Origin: Kordia sp. SMS9
Lineage (GTDB): Bacteria > Bacteroidota > Bacteroidia > Flavobacteriales > Flavobacteriaceae
DNA length: 64,000 bases
Assembly (NCBI RefSeq): GCF_003352465.1
Contig: NZ_CP031153.1
Coordinates: forward strand, 1-64,000
Direction of reading: 5' to 3'
A program made the translations under genes and the position numbers. Of the stretch, positions 37,105-47,859 are shown in pieces (position 1 is the stretch's first letter; the number at the start of each line of letters is the position of its first letter). The notes under the pieces were generated by a model. The model saw nothing but the letters and a program-made list of their open reading frames with translations. It searched no databases and was not told the origin of the DNA.

Positions 37105-40100
37105 ATGAAAAATTTTATTGCATGTTTGTGCATGTCATTCTGTTGTTTTTGGGGTTATTCTCAAATTAGTGCTACAGAATACAACACACCCGCGGTGATT
37201 CCGCAAAGTCCCGAAGTAGCTTCATTGCTGCGTTACAGCGAAGTTCCTGTTTCCTATTACAATGGTATTCCTAATATTGGCGTACCTATTTATACGCTTC
37301 AAGGAAGAGAGCTTTCTGCTCCAGTGAACCTTTCCTATCACGCAGGCGGACTCCGTGTCACCGAAGAATCAAGTTGGGTAGGACTTGGGTGGAGTCTCTC
37401 GGCAGGCGGTCGAATTACTAGAACGGTAAAAGGGCAACTCGATGATGAAGGACAATATGGGTTTATTCACAATCAATATACAGTAGATTATATTAAACAG
37501 GTATGTGAAGGGTTCATCAATGATCCTAATGGTTGTGGATATTATACAGGTGACAATGCCATTTTACAGCGTTTTGATTATGAGCCAGATGATTTCAATT
37601 ACAGTATGTTTGGACAATCAGGACGTTTTATGTTCAATCAAGAAAGAGATCCTATCAATAACCCTAAAGGAGAAATTGTACAGTTTCCCAATAAAAATGT
37701 ACTCATTGAGCCAACGTTTAATGGTTATAATATAGAGAGTTGGAAAATTACAGATACCAACGGAATTGTGTATGAGTTTGAAAAAGGTAATTCCTTTGAC
37801 AATTCCGAGACCATTCAGAAAATTAATGGACAGATTGAACTCTCTACCAATGATGTAAGCAACTATAGTTATGTGGAGACTTGGGATTTGGTCAAAGTAA
37901 CCAGCCCAAATGGCGATGTAATTACTCTGGAATATGACCGTCCTATTTTAGATGGGTATACAACGGCTTATCCTCATAATGATATTACCACCGCACAAGG
38001 ATCACAATCATTGGTGGTTCAACAAGGAAGTCAGGTATTAAATGGTCAAGATCGTAAACGTATAGAGACCTATTCAGTGACTAGACGTCACTACACACTA
38101 CTTTCAAAAATTACAAGTAGTAAAGGTTCGGTACATTTTGTGCGCGACACCGCGGATCGTTTGGACACACAATCAAAAAAACAGCGTTTACAGTACATCG
38201 AGGTATATGACACAGCTAATACACTTACACAACGTATTGAATTTACTCATGGATACTTTAATAGTCCACCCGTAACAAAAAGTGAATTCATTGGTACAGG
38301 ACAGGCAGAAATAAATGCGGGAACAGATAGCTATTTAAACAAACGATTGTATTTAGAAAAAGTAACCTTTGAAGGGCACTATGGCGGTCATAATCCAGCA
38401 GATGATTATAGCTACAGTTTTGGATACAATTACGATACAAGCGATGCAAGAACTGTACTTCCTGATAAGCGTTCGTATGCACAAGATCATTGGGGTTATT
38501 ATAATGGGAAAAATAATAGTAATTTAATTCCTTATCATGGAGCTGGAAATGCACAAATGGCGAATCGAGAGGTTGATCCTGATTACAGCAGTGCTTGTAT
38601 TTTAAATAGTATTCAATATCCAGAAGGAGGAATTACCAAACTTTATTATGAAAATAACCGTGGTGATGTACGTCATATTAATGGATCGCCCTATTTGGAA
38701 GAAAAAGTAAAGTTAGCAGCATTAGCGAATAATCAGCATAGCATTACAGAAAACGGCAATGAAACAACCTATATATTTAGTTCCAATACTTTTACTATAA
38801 CTGATGATGCTAAGCCTTCATCAAGTGATTCTAATATGACTCGTATGGAATATTTCGGGTTTTCCAACCGATGTGATACCGCAGATGCGGTTTACTCGGG
38901 AGCAGACTTGATTTGTAACTCTATGTTTTTTGATTTATATAAAGTAGATGGAGGTAATGAAACTCTTGTACAACGCTATTCTATTTGGGAATCGGGATCA
39001 TTACTTGTAGATAAAAACGCTACTTATAAAATTAAAATTGAAATAACGACTGACGGTGATAATTATAACCTTGTAGATCATTACAGTGATGTGACCTTTT
39101 CGTGGTTTGAAGAGAATCCGAATCTAACTTCTGAAGCATTTGATTATTTTGGTGGAATCCGCGTAAAAGCGATCAAAACCTATGATGAAAATAGACTTTC
39201 TTCTTACAAAAGTTTTGAATATGAAGGAGGCTATGTGGTTAGTCAACCTTTTTATTATTCAATAGGAGCAAATAACACTCGTAAGTATGTATCTCAAAGT
39301 TGGGTACCATTGCAGACTACCCAATCGGGCTATGCAGGTTACAAAGCGGTTTTAGAAAACATACATGAGGTAGCTACCGAGACAGGATACAGTAGTTTAG
39401 ATGCTGGAAGTTCTAGAATGCGACAAGTAAGACGCACCTTTTCCATAGCCTCTACAGATATTACTTTTCCAGGAGCACCCTATACGCAGGAATGGGTTGG
39501 TGGACATCCTGTGTTAGAAGAAGTGACAGGAAAAAGTAGTGCTACGACTCACTATGAGATTTTTGCAAGTCACAGTATAGATAACATAGAAGGGTTTGTA
39601 TTGCAAAGAGAATACCATGTATGGCCATTTCAATTTCAAGATTACGACGATATTCTTGCTTGTATGACCAATGACGTCTGTAATATTTCAAGAAATATAT
39701 ACAATATCTGGCCTGGACAGAAACTACCGAAACAACAGACCGTAGTCACCAAAGAAGGCACTCGTGAACTTACCCAGGTAACTCAAACATTTTATGAAAG
39801 TGCACCTAATCATTACAATCCTACTAGAACTAGTTTTACCGATAGTAAAGGCGATGTGTATGAAACAGTAATTCGTTATCCATTTGAAGAAAACAATACC
39901 GTACTTCTTTCAGAAAACAGATTGAATGTTCCATTAAAAACCCAGCAATTTAAGGGAACAACACTGATGCAAACAGCCATCACACAATATGGAGGGTTTA
40001 CAGGAAGTGATCCAAATGATAATCCTACCAATAATTTGTTACAATCCATGTCTGGAGCAAAGAAAAATAATGCACTAGAAGAGCGAGTTACTTATCATGG

Positions 40101-40485
40101 CTATAACAAATATGGACAGGTTCGAGAAGTGTCAAAAACAGATGGAACTCACATCACCTATCTCTGGGGATATAATTACAACTATCCTGTGGCAAAAATT
40201 GAAAATGCTACGTATTCACAAGTTTCGATTCTTTTAGATGAAGCAAATATTCAGAATCTTACAGGGGCAGCATTAGAAAACGCTTTGAATTCACTTCGAG
40301 ACAATCTTCCACAGGCAATGGTGAGTACCTATAGGTATCAACCGCTAGTTGGAGTCGTCCAAACCACGGATCCAAGAGGAAGAAACACGTATTATACTTA
40401 CGATACTATGGGGCGTTTAAAACACGTATTAGATCACGATCAACATGTTCTTAGTGAGAACAATTATAATTACAGAACTAACTAA
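37105..40485 (+). CDS. RHS/YD-repeat protein, N-terminal half of a split RHS system
   Basis: Secreted protein of 1126 residues, signal peptide MKNFIACLCMSFCCFWGYSQ. Opening part (SEVPVSYYNGIPNIGVPIYT, PVNLSYHAGGLRVTEESSWV in part, GLGWSLSAGGRITR) matches the N-terminal shell of Bacteroidota RHS proteins. YD-type repeats occur towards the end (YHGYNKYGQVREVSKTDG, DPRGRNTYYTYDTMGRL). It ends without the RHS core or toxin; the next gene starts 14 bp later and supplies them. The two probably form one RHS cocoon from two chains. Confidence 0.85.
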   Translation: MKNFIACLCMSFCCFWGYSQISATEYNTPAVIPQSPEVASLLRYSEVPVSYYNGIPNIGVPIYTLQGRELSAPVNLSYHAGGLRVTEESSWVGLGWSLSAGGRITRTVKGQLDDEGQYGFIHNQYTVDYIKQVCEGFINDPNGCGYYTGDNAILQRFDYEPDDFNYSMFGQSGRFMFNQERDPINNPKGEIVQFPNKNVLIEPTFNGYNIESWKITDTNGIVYEFEKGNSFDNSETIQKINGQIELSTNDVSNYSYVETWDLVKVTSPNGDVITLEYDRPILDGYTTAYPHNDITTAQGSQSLVVQQGSQVLNGQDRKRIETYSVTRRHYTLLSKITSSKGSVHFVRDTADRLDTQSKKQRLQYIEVYDTANTLTQRIEFTHGYFNSPPVTKSEFIGTGQAEINAGTDSYLNKRLYLEKVTFEGHYGGHNPADDYSYSFGYNYDTSDARTVLPDKRSYAQDHWGYYNGKNNSNLIPYHGAGNAQMANREVDPDYSSACILNSIQYPEGGITKLYYENNRGDVRHINGSPYLEEKVKLAALANNQHSITENGNETTYIFSSNTFTITDDAKPSSSDSNMTRMEYFGFSNRCDTADAVYSGADLICNSMFFDLYKVDGGNETLVQRYSIWESGSLLVDKNATYKIKIEITTDGDNYNLVDHYSDVTFSWFEENPNLTSEAFDYFGGIRVKAIKTYDENRLSSYKSFEYEGGYVVSQPFYYSIGANNTRKYVSQSWVPLQTTQSGYAGYKAVLENIHEVATETGYSSLDAGSSRMRQVRRTFSIASTDITFPGAPYTQEWVGGHPVLEEVTGKSSATTHYEIFASHSIDNIEGFVLQREYHVWPFQFQDYDDILACMTNDVCNISRNIYNIWPGQKLPKQQTVVTKEGTRELTQVTQTFYESAPNHYNPTRTSFTDSKGDVYETVIRYPFEENNTVLLSENRLNVPLKTQQFKGTTLMQTAITQYGGFTGSDPNDNPTNNLLQSMSGAKKNNALEERVTYHGYNKYGQVREVSKTDGTHITYLWGYNYNYPVAKIENATYSQVSILLDEANIQNLTGAALENALNSLRDNLPQAMVSTYRYQPLVGVVQTTDPRGRNTYYTYDTMGRLKHVLDHDQHVLSENNYNYRTN

Positions 40486-40498
40486 AACCACATATATT

Positions 40499-43400
40499 AT
40501 GAAAAAATACATATTCGCCCTTTTACTTATTTGTGGTTTAGGGCTAACCGCAAACGCACAGAGGAATTGCTTAACCCACTACTATGATCTAGATCGAGAT
40601 GGTTATGGAAGTATATTATTCACAGGTACAGAAACTGTGACGTCACAATTTGCAGAACACAACAGACTGGTATGTAATAATGATGATTGCGATGATACCG
40701 ATCCAGAAATCAATCCTGATAGCTATTGGGTGGTATTTGTTGATGGTGATGGCGACGGATCTTACATCGTTGACAGTGTCGAAAATGCATGTGTTCCTAC
40801 AAATCAAAATGCTGTTTTGATTGGAGAGAATGTAATATTAGAAAACTTCTCTGGATTACAATTGGATTGTAATGATGCCGATGGAAGTATCACACAAGCA
40901 ATTCCATATTATGAAGATGTAGATGGTGATGGATTTGGAGATATAGGAGCGTTACTATTGTCATGTGCTGGAACGCCTCCAAGTGGCTATGTAATCAATG
41001 CTGGCGATACTTGTCCAAATACATTTGGCTTATACAATGGATGTCCTGATGTGACTACAGTAGTAGGAATTGATCAAAACAGAAATTATGTACATACCAT
41101 TGCCTATCAACAACCTGTATACCTAACAGCACTCACGAGCATTCAAGAGCGCGATAAGTTAGAACAAATTACCTATTTTGATGGTTTGGGGCGTGCGCAA
41201 ATGAAAATAGCCATTGGGCAGTCTCCTAAGGATAATAGAGATATAAAAACCATTGTTTCTTACGATAGTTATGGACGCGCCAATACACAGTTTTTACCGT
41301 ATGTAAGTACGCAAAAAGGTGGAGGGTTTTTTAGTCCAGCCTCCGGAGGTACACTCTCTTTTACGGCAGTTGATAAAGAAATAAAATATCAACAACAGTT
41401 TTATCATAATAAGTATAGTGAAGATGTATCTAGTTTTGTTCCGAATAATGGTGGACTTACCATGCTAAATAATTTAGGGAATATTCCACAGGAATTACTT
41501 GACGATATTCCAAATGATACACCAGAGACAGGATTTTTATATCCATCGTACAGTACCAATGTATATGATGAGATTGACAGAGTCACCCAAGCGGCAGCTC
41601 CAGGAAAAGATTGGTCTTTAGAATTTAATCATACCATTAAAATGCAATATGATTTGAATGATCAAACGGTGGATGCTGTAAAACGTTTTGATGTAACTCA
41701 TCCAGTAGGAGCTCCAGAAGATATTCAGTTTACAGCCAATGGTTTGTATCCCTCAGAAACGCTTTACAAAACAATTACCAAAGATGAAAACTGGCAACCC
41801 GGACAAACGTATCCTACAGATCACACCACAGAAGAATTTAAAAACAAATCGGGACAAGTCGTATTGAAGCGTACCTATGATGGATCAAATACTTTAGATA
41901 CCTATTATATCTATGACGATTTTGGCAATCTCACCTATGTATTGCCGCCAATGGCATCGATAGCAGCAACGATTGATACCGATGTACTCAACACACTTTG
42001 TTATCAATACAAATACGATCATCGAAATAGACTCATTGAAAAGAAGATTCCTGCCAAAGGATGGGAATATATTGTCTACGATACATTAGATCGCCCCATA
42101 CTTACCCAAGATGTGAATTTAAGAACCAAGGATAAGTGGTTATTTACCAAATATGATGCGCTTGGACGCGTGGTGTACACAGGAAAGTTTGGAGATAAAC
42201 AAACTAGAGGTCAATTGCAAAGTATTGCAGAAAACTATCCACTATACGAATCAAAGACTACTACACCATCTATGGTCAATGGTACAAGTGTGTATTACAC
42301 CAATAATGCCTATCCAAATGATGGAACTGTTGAGTTGTATACTGTAAATTACTATGACGATTATCTATGGGATACAGGAACTTCCTATGAAGCCAATTAT
42401 AATCTTAATGAAAGTACAGGAGTACTTACTACGGGAATTGAACATAAAAAACCTGCGTTGCTCTCTCCTTCATGGACAAACTCAGGATTTACATCAGAAG
42501 GAAGTATTAGTGGCGATGGATATATTCAATACACCATTACTCAGACAGATAATCAGCGTGTCATGGTGGGACTTACCGATGAAACGACTTCGGGTAATTT
42601 ACATTACAATACAATTGATTATGCTATTTATACAGGATATGGAACAGATAGACGTGTTTTAGTCTACAAAGAAGGTGTTCAAGAATCTTTTGCTGCTACG
42701 TATTGCGAGATTGGAGATACTTTTAGAGTAGAACGCGCGGGCAATCAAATTCTATTTAAAAAGAACGGAGTGGTTTTTCATGGAGTTACGACTAGCTTTA
42801 CAGGAACGCTGGTAGGAGATGCCTCTTTTTACGATCCTGATACAGCTATTGAAAATGTGTATATCGGATATTCTGTAATGGGACAAGCCTTTACCCAAAA
42901 TGTAAAAGGATTGGCTACAGGAAGCAAAGTACGTGTATTAGATACCAATGATTGGATTACGACGGTTTCTTATTATGATGAAAAAGGACGTGGAATTCAT
43001 ACAAGTTCTAAAAACGATTACTTGGAAACCACCGATGCGGTGAGTAGTTTGTTAGACTTTTCAGGAAAAGTGCTAAAAACAAATACAACACATAAGCAGC
43101 TAAGTAATGATCCTGTGGTAACCGCTGATGAGTATGTGTATGATACAGGGAATAGATTGCTCTATCAAACCAAACAGATCAACAATCAGGGGAAAGAACT
43201 GATGTCAAAAAATCATTATGATGAACTCGGACAACTCATTCAAAAGCAAGTCGGAGGTAGTTTACCGGCTTTAAGTCTATTTGGCGATTTTAGCAATATC
43301 ACCCAAGACAAAGAAGTACTAAGTAAAACAACGGCTAATAATTGGGATGGAGGTGTATCCACAACAACTACAATTAACGGCGATGGATATCTAAGTTATA

Positions 43401-45520
43401 TAGTTCCACAGACCAACAAAACTATGATTGTTGGGCTTTCAGACGTTGTGGGCGATAACAGCTATCAAAGCATAAAATATGGTATCTATACTTCTTCCAT
43501 TGGTGATATTCATATTCGTGAAAATGGAAGTACCACTTGGAATGTAGATAGTTATGTAGGCGGAGATGAGTTAAAGATTGAGCGTAGAGGAACAACAGTG
43601 TATTATCTAAAAAACAATCAAATTATCTTTATCTCCAATGTTATAGATAACGGAATGCCATTATTAGGCGATGTAGCCATGTTTCATCAAGATGCTACCA
43701 TTAGAGACTTAGTTCTTGTTGATTTAGAAAAAGAATTGCAAGAGGTAGACTACACTTATAACATTCATGGATGGCTCAAAGGGATTAATGATGTCAACAA
43801 TCAAGGAGATGACCTCTTTAGTTTTGCGCTCACATACAATGATATTGCTGATCCAAGCAAGCAATTATTCAATGGAAACATTAGCAGCACATTTTGGAAG
43901 ACCAAAGGACAGGATAGTTCCTTAAAAGATTATATATACACGTATGATCCGCTTAATAGAATAAAAAGCGCGGTAGACAATACAGCAAATTACAACTTGG
44001 ATGATGTAAAGTATGATCTCAATGGAAACATTACCGATCTGACTCGAAAAGGACATCTCAATGCAATGGCTACCGACTTTGATATCATGGACAACCTTAG
44101 GTATCAATATCATGGAAATCAGTTGTTAAATGTAACGGATATCAGCAATATAACATCTGGGTTTAACGATGGAAATACAAACTCAAGTACAGATCCAACC
44201 AATGCAAACAATGACTTTGTGTATGATGCCAATGGAAACATGATTGTGGATAAAAACAAAGGCATTACGAGCATCAGTTACAATCATTTAAACTTACCGA
44301 TGCAAATAACATTTGATAATAGCAGTAGTATTACGTACATTTACGATGCAACAGGAATAAAACAAAAGAAGGTTGTAAATGACCAGAGTTCTGAAACAAC
44401 ACAAGAAACACAATACGCTGGGAATTACATTTACAAAAAATCAGATGCAGTAACTATTCCTACGCTTACGTTCTTTAACAGTGAAGAAGGCTATGTAGAA
44501 CCACAATTTGATCCAAGCAAACCAGAGAAGATCATAGGATTTAACTATACCTATCAGTACAAAGATCACTTAGGGAATATTCGTCTCTCGTATGAAGATT
44601 TAGATGAAAATGGAACTATTGATCCATTGACAGAAATCAAAGAAGAGAATCATTATTATCCCTTTGGTTTAAAACATAAAGGGTATAATAACGTGATTGT
44701 TGGAAGAAACCATAATTATGGTTTTGGTGGAAAAGAAGAGCAAAATGAGTTAGGACTTGTTTGGCAAGATTATGGGTGGAGAAATTATGATGCCTCTCTA
44801 GGGCGCTGGATGAATGTAGATAATGCTGCCGATGAATATGTAAGATGGTCACCATACTCATATTCTATGAATAATCCTATATATTTTATTGATCCTGATG
44901 GTCAACGAATAAAAATAGGAGATAATTATTATTCGTATAGTAAAGATAGAGACTATGACAAAATTGAAAATGAATTTGAAAGAGATACTTATATGGCATT
45001 AGACAAATTATATGAAAAAGATGCGCTCGAGTTTTGTTTAGGAGATGGCTGTCAAGCAAGTTTAGTGAATGTGCTTGAACATATAATAGAAGATGAAGAT
45101 GTAACTCTTACAATAACTGAAGGAAAAAAAGAAACTGGTTCTAGATATAATAGAAGAGACAATGAAATAGAATTTGCATCTCGTCAAGGAGTTTTATTTA
45201 TTAAAGATGCTTCTAAACCTGTTGATAAAGATAATATTGGATACAATTCTCCAACTTCAGCATTAGGTCATGAAATAATACATAGTTATAATAATAAATA
45301 TGATAATGAAAATTATACATTAAGAAGAAATGATACTTCAACAAAGGGAAAAATTAAATCTTCAACTCATGGCGATTTAAGCTTTACTAATAGAGAAGAA
45401 GAGTATACCAGCTCCCTAGCTAATCAAGCAAATGAAAAATTAAGTGAAGATAAAAGAACTAATTATTCAATTGAGTATTATGAAACAAAAAATTCAACTT
45501 CGATAAAACCAAAGAAATGA
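40499..45520 (+). CDS. RHS protein with DUF6443, RHS core and HEIIH metallopeptidase-like tip
   Basis: Secreted protein of 1673 residues; ATG at 40499 opens MKKYIFALLLICGLGLTANA. Thrombospondin/MopE-like Asp-rich segments (YYDLDRDGYGS, YYEDVDGDGFGD) precede a DUF6443 region (YVHTIAYQQPVYLTALTSIQ). Many YD repeats follow, then the RHS core (DHLGNIRLSYEDLDENG, YYPFGLKHKGYNN, NYDASLGRWMNVD, YSYSMNNPIYFIDPDGQ). The unique tip of about 200 residues carries zinc-peptidase motif HEIIH at 1591-1595 and a downstream EEEYTSS, resembling M91-type effectors. A contact-dependent toxin is inferred. The stop overlaps the next start (ATGA). Confidence 0.85.
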   Translation: MKKYIFALLLICGLGLTANAQRNCLTHYYDLDRDGYGSILFTGTETVTSQFAEHNRLVCNNDDCDDTDPEINPDSYWVVFVDGDGDGSYIVDSVENACVPTNQNAVLIGENVILENFSGLQLDCNDADGSITQAIPYYEDVDGDGFGDIGALLLSCAGTPPSGYVINAGDTCPNTFGLYNGCPDVTTVVGIDQNRNYVHTIAYQQPVYLTALTSIQERDKLEQITYFDGLGRAQMKIAIGQSPKDNRDIKTIVSYDSYGRANTQFLPYVSTQKGGGFFSPASGGTLSFTAVDKEIKYQQQFYHNKYSEDVSSFVPNNGGLTMLNNLGNIPQELLDDIPNDTPETGFLYPSYSTNVYDEIDRVTQAAAPGKDWSLEFNHTIKMQYDLNDQTVDAVKRFDVTHPVGAPEDIQFTANGLYPSETLYKTITKDENWQPGQTYPTDHTTEEFKNKSGQVVLKRTYDGSNTLDTYYIYDDFGNLTYVLPPMASIAATIDTDVLNTLCYQYKYDHRNRLIEKKIPAKGWEYIVYDTLDRPILTQDVNLRTKDKWLFTKYDALGRVVYTGKFGDKQTRGQLQSIAENYPLYESKTTTPSMVNGTSVYYTNNAYPNDGTVELYTVNYYDDYLWDTGTSYEANYNLNESTGVLTTGIEHKKPALLSPSWTNSGFTSEGSISGDGYIQYTITQTDNQRVMVGLTDETTSGNLHYNTIDYAIYTGYGTDRRVLVYKEGVQESFAATYCEIGDTFRVERAGNQILFKKNGVVFHGVTTSFTGTLVGDASFYDPDTAIENVYIGYSVMGQAFTQNVKGLATGSKVRVLDTNDWITTVSYYDEKGRGIHTSSKNDYLETTDAVSSLLDFSGKVLKTNTTHKQLSNDPVVTADEYVYDTGNRLLYQTKQINNQGKELMSKNHYDELGQLIQKQVGGSLPALSLFGDFSNITQDKEVLSKTTANNWDGGVSTTTTINGDGYLSYIVPQTNKTMIVGLSDVVGDNSYQSIKYGIYTSSIGDIHIRENGSTTWNVDSYVGGDELKIERRGTTVYYLKNNQIIFISNVIDNGMPLLGDVAMFHQDATIRDLVLVDLEKELQEVDYTYNIHGWLKGINDVNNQGDDLFSFALTYNDIADPSKQLFNGNISSTFWKTKGQDSSLKDYIYTYDPLNRIKSAVDNTANYNLDDVKYDLNGNITDLTRKGHLNAMATDFDIMDNLRYQYHGNQLLNVTDISNITSGFNDGNTNSSTDPTNANNDFVYDANGNMIVDKNKGITSISYNHLNLPMQITFDNSSSITYIYDATGIKQKKVVNDQSSETTQETQYAGNYIYKKSDAVTIPTLTFFNSEEGYVEPQFDPSKPEKIIGFNYTYQYKDHLGNIRLSYEDLDENGTIDPLTEIKEENHYYPFGLKHKGYNNVIVGRNHNYGFGGKEEQNELGLVWQDYGWRNYDASLGRWMNVDNAADEYVRWSPYSYSMNNPIYFIDPDGQRIKIGDNYYSYSKDRDYDKIENEFERDTYMALDKLYEKDALEFCLGDGCQASLVNVLEHIIEDEDVTLTITEGKKETGSRYNRRDNEIEFASRQGVLFIKDASKPVDKDNIGYNSPTSALGHEIIHSYNNKYDNENYTLRRNDTSTKGKIKSSTHGDLSFTNREEEYTSSLANQANEKLSEDKRTNYSIEYYETKNSTSIKPKK

Positions 45521-45915
45521 AAACTAGTATTTTTAGATTAATAATTATAAGCCTTTTGTTTTTTTCATGTAATGATAAAATTGTTGTCATTAAAAATAAT
45601 TCTTCCCTAGTTTATGATGATGATGTGTTAACATATAAAAATCTAAATAGATTTTTTAGTCATGATACACTATTTGAAAGACAGGTAAAAACAAAACAAA
45701 TTAATTTATTAAAACAAGAATTAATAACCATTAGAGATAAAGCTAAAAATTTTGAAGGAACTAAAACTAACCTCTTTGATGGTAGAACATACAAGTATGC
45801 AATAATTTTTGATGAAGACACACTATTTTCTAATACGAATCTTTCTTCATGGTTATATAAGAATAAAGTTGTTAAACATGAAAGCGATTTATTGAATAAA
45901 AGTTTATTAGAATAA
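45517..45915 (+). CDS. Lipoprotein, candidate immunity protein for RHS tip 1
   Basis: Lipoprotein of 132 residues, lipobox Cys18 (LLFFSCNDKIVV). No known family. It overlaps the RHS gene by 4 bp (ATGA), the usual arrangement for a toxin-immunity pair. Membrane anchoring would fit neutralisation of a peptidase acting in the periplasm. Role inferred from position only. Confidence 0.65.
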   Translation: MKTSIFRLIIISLLFFSCNDKIVVIKNNSSLVYDDDVLTYKNLNRFFSHDTLFERQVKTKQINLLKQELITIRDKAKNFEGTKTNLFDGRTYKYAIIFDEDTLFSNTNLSSWLYKNKVVKHESDLLNKSLLE

Positions 45916-46253
45916 GTCGGTAATGTAGTAAAATAAATCATGGATTAAAACATGATTTTAAAATATTGAGAACCAATGATTAAAGTGCAAAATTAATTAT
46001 TGGTTTTCTTTGTTCATTGATAAATTGATAGAAAATAAAAGTTCTTAGATACTATGAAATTTAGGCGTGCTATCTCCGAGATAGTTTTACAATAAAATGT
46101 CCCATATAAGGGAATCACTTAGAAATAAACAACTTAGAGTTTTGATATTCAAACTCTAAATAAAGCTGAAAAGGGAAGTCTTGAAAAAGTCTTCTCTTTT
46201 TGCTTTTGTGTTATTTATATTCTATTTGGTACATATATCGGTTTCTTTTCTAG
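45916..46253. other. Intergenic region between toxin cassettes
   Basis: No gene. An imperfect hairpin followed by T-run at about 46168-46203 may terminate the main RHS transcript. TATCTCCGAGATA at about 46071-46083 is a short palindrome. Confidence 0.4.
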
Positions 46254-47471
46254 TCATTAGAAAGTGACGTTCACATTTCTTACATTTACGATACAACAGG
46301 CGTTAAACTTGAAAAAGAAGTCAATGACGAGCAGTTTGCAGGTACAACACATACCTATTACGCAGGGAATTACATTTATAAAAGAGGAAATTCTCAAGGG
46401 CAATCAAATGTTGTACTTACGTTCTTTAATACAGAAGAAGGCTATGTAGAGCCACAATTTGTAGTTGGGAAACCAGGAAAAATTAGTGGATTCAATTATA
46501 CTTATCAATACAAAGATCACTTAGGAAACATTCGTCTTTCTTATGAAGATTTAAACAAAAATGGTGTCATCAGCGCCGAAGATGAGATCAAGGAAGAGAA
46601 TCATTATTATCCCTTTGGATTGAAACATAAAGGGTATAATAACGCAATTGTAGGAAGAGATCATAACTATGGTTTGGGGGACAAAGAAGAGCAAAGTGAA
46701 CTTGGTTTAGAATGGATTGATATTACTGCTAGAAACTATGATGCGTCTCTTGGACGATGGATGAATATTGATCCTTTAACGGAAGAAATGCTTAGGCACT
46801 CTCCTTATAATTATGCATTTGACAATCCTATTAAATTTTATGATCCAAATGGAATGAAACCTTTAGCTAATTATGAAGATGAAGTCGATCCTGTCAAAAA
46901 GAAAACAAAAAGGAAAAAAGAAGTTAAAAATACTGGAGATTTAGGAGTAACAGGAATTAATAGTGTCACAATAATTTCACATAGCGATGGAACTTTTGAA
47001 TTGCAAGTTGAAATATCAGTCGCTGTAAATGAGGAATTAGATTCTGGTAGTGATTTGGATAAGGAAAATCCTAGATTAAGAAATGAAGTTAGTACTCATG
47101 AAAATAAACATTTTGATCAACTTTCAGAAATTCTCGAACAAGAGGAATATCGTTTCTTATTTGGAGATAAGTCTTTTACCGGTTGTTTAGATGAATGTGC
47201 AACTGAATTTGTAAAATATGCTAATAAATTAGAAACAAAAAAAGAAAGAGATCAGGCTTTTTCTAACTTTTCCAGACAAGTTAAATTTCAAACCGCAGCT
47301 ATGTTAGATAGAAAATATAAAAATAGAGAAGGCGTTGAAAAAGACGCAATTGAAAGAGCAGATAAAGATATAAGAAGTAAAGGAAAGACTCCGATATATC
47401 AAAATATTAATGGAAGCAAACAAATTATTAAAAATGGCAAAGTTTTACCGAGTGGCGATCATACTAATTAG
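46254..47471 (+). pseudogene. Orphan RHS C-terminal module with HENKH metallopeptidase-like tip
   Basis: Open frame after a stop at 46251-46253, with no start codon or ribosome site. It begins inside the RHS repeats (YIYDTTGVKLEKEVNDEQ), continues through core sequences nearly identical to the main gene (YQYKDHLGNIRLSYEDLNKN, YYPFGLKHKGYNN, NYDASLGRWMNIDPLT), then diverges after DPNGMKP into a different tip. That tip holds HENKH at 47097-47111, a second zinc-peptidase motif, and CATEFVKYAN. Such start-less cassettes are known as orphan modules that can recombine onto the expressed RHS gene. It is silent as it stands. Confidence 0.82.
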
Positions 47472-47859
47472 TAGTATGTTTTTTTTAAGCTGTAGTAATG
47501 AGAAGAAAAATCAAACTGAAAAAGTTTCAATAGATGTTGGTAACTTATCGTATTCTATAGAAGAAGAGTATGCTAAATATTCTGATAGTATAAATGCTTA
47601 TTCAATTGACATACAAAACCTGCCAAGATTTATAACGGAATATTACGAAGAATTTGATAATACTTTTAAACATAGTTATTATCTTCATTATCCAACACCT
47701 AGTTCTAGAAGAAGTTCTGTGTACACAAAATTATTTTTTAAATGCAAATCTGAAAAGTTAGATTTAATAAAAACTGAGCTAGAGAAAAAGAATAACCTTA
47801 CAAACCTAGATTCTCTTATCATTGATACAATTGATTATGTTCTTAGTAAAAAAGATTGA
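47434..47859 (+). CDS. Lipoprotein, candidate immunity protein for orphan tip 2
   Basis: Lipoprotein of 141 residues from ATG 47434: MAKFYRVAIILISSMFFLSC gives Cys20 as the lipid site. An ATG-less upstream extension to 47410 is less likely. It overlaps the orphan module by 38 bp, repeating the tip/lipoprotein arrangement of the main locus. Sequence is unrelated to the first lipoprotein. Role inferred from position. Confidence 0.65.
   Translation: MAKFYRVAIILISSMFFLSCSNEKKNQTEKVSIDVGNLSYSIEEEYAKYSDSINAYSIDIQNLPRFITEYYEEFDNTFKHSYYLHYPTPSSRRSSVYTKLFFKCKSEKLDLIKTELEKKNNLTNLDSLIIDTIDYVLSKKD

Noticed and set aside
40445..40498. Earlier ATG for the second RHS gene
   Set aside because: It overlaps the first RHS gene and would place residues before a clear signal peptide that starts at 40499.
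46264..46449. Short plus-strand reading frame of 61 codons
   Set aside because: It is a shadow; the RHS homology is in a different frame, running from 46254 to 47471.
46620..47471. Separate 283-residue gene starting at TTG
   Set aside because: The TTG is the Leu codon of the conserved PFGLKHKGYNN motif; homology extends upstream to 46263, so it is an internal codon of the orphan module.
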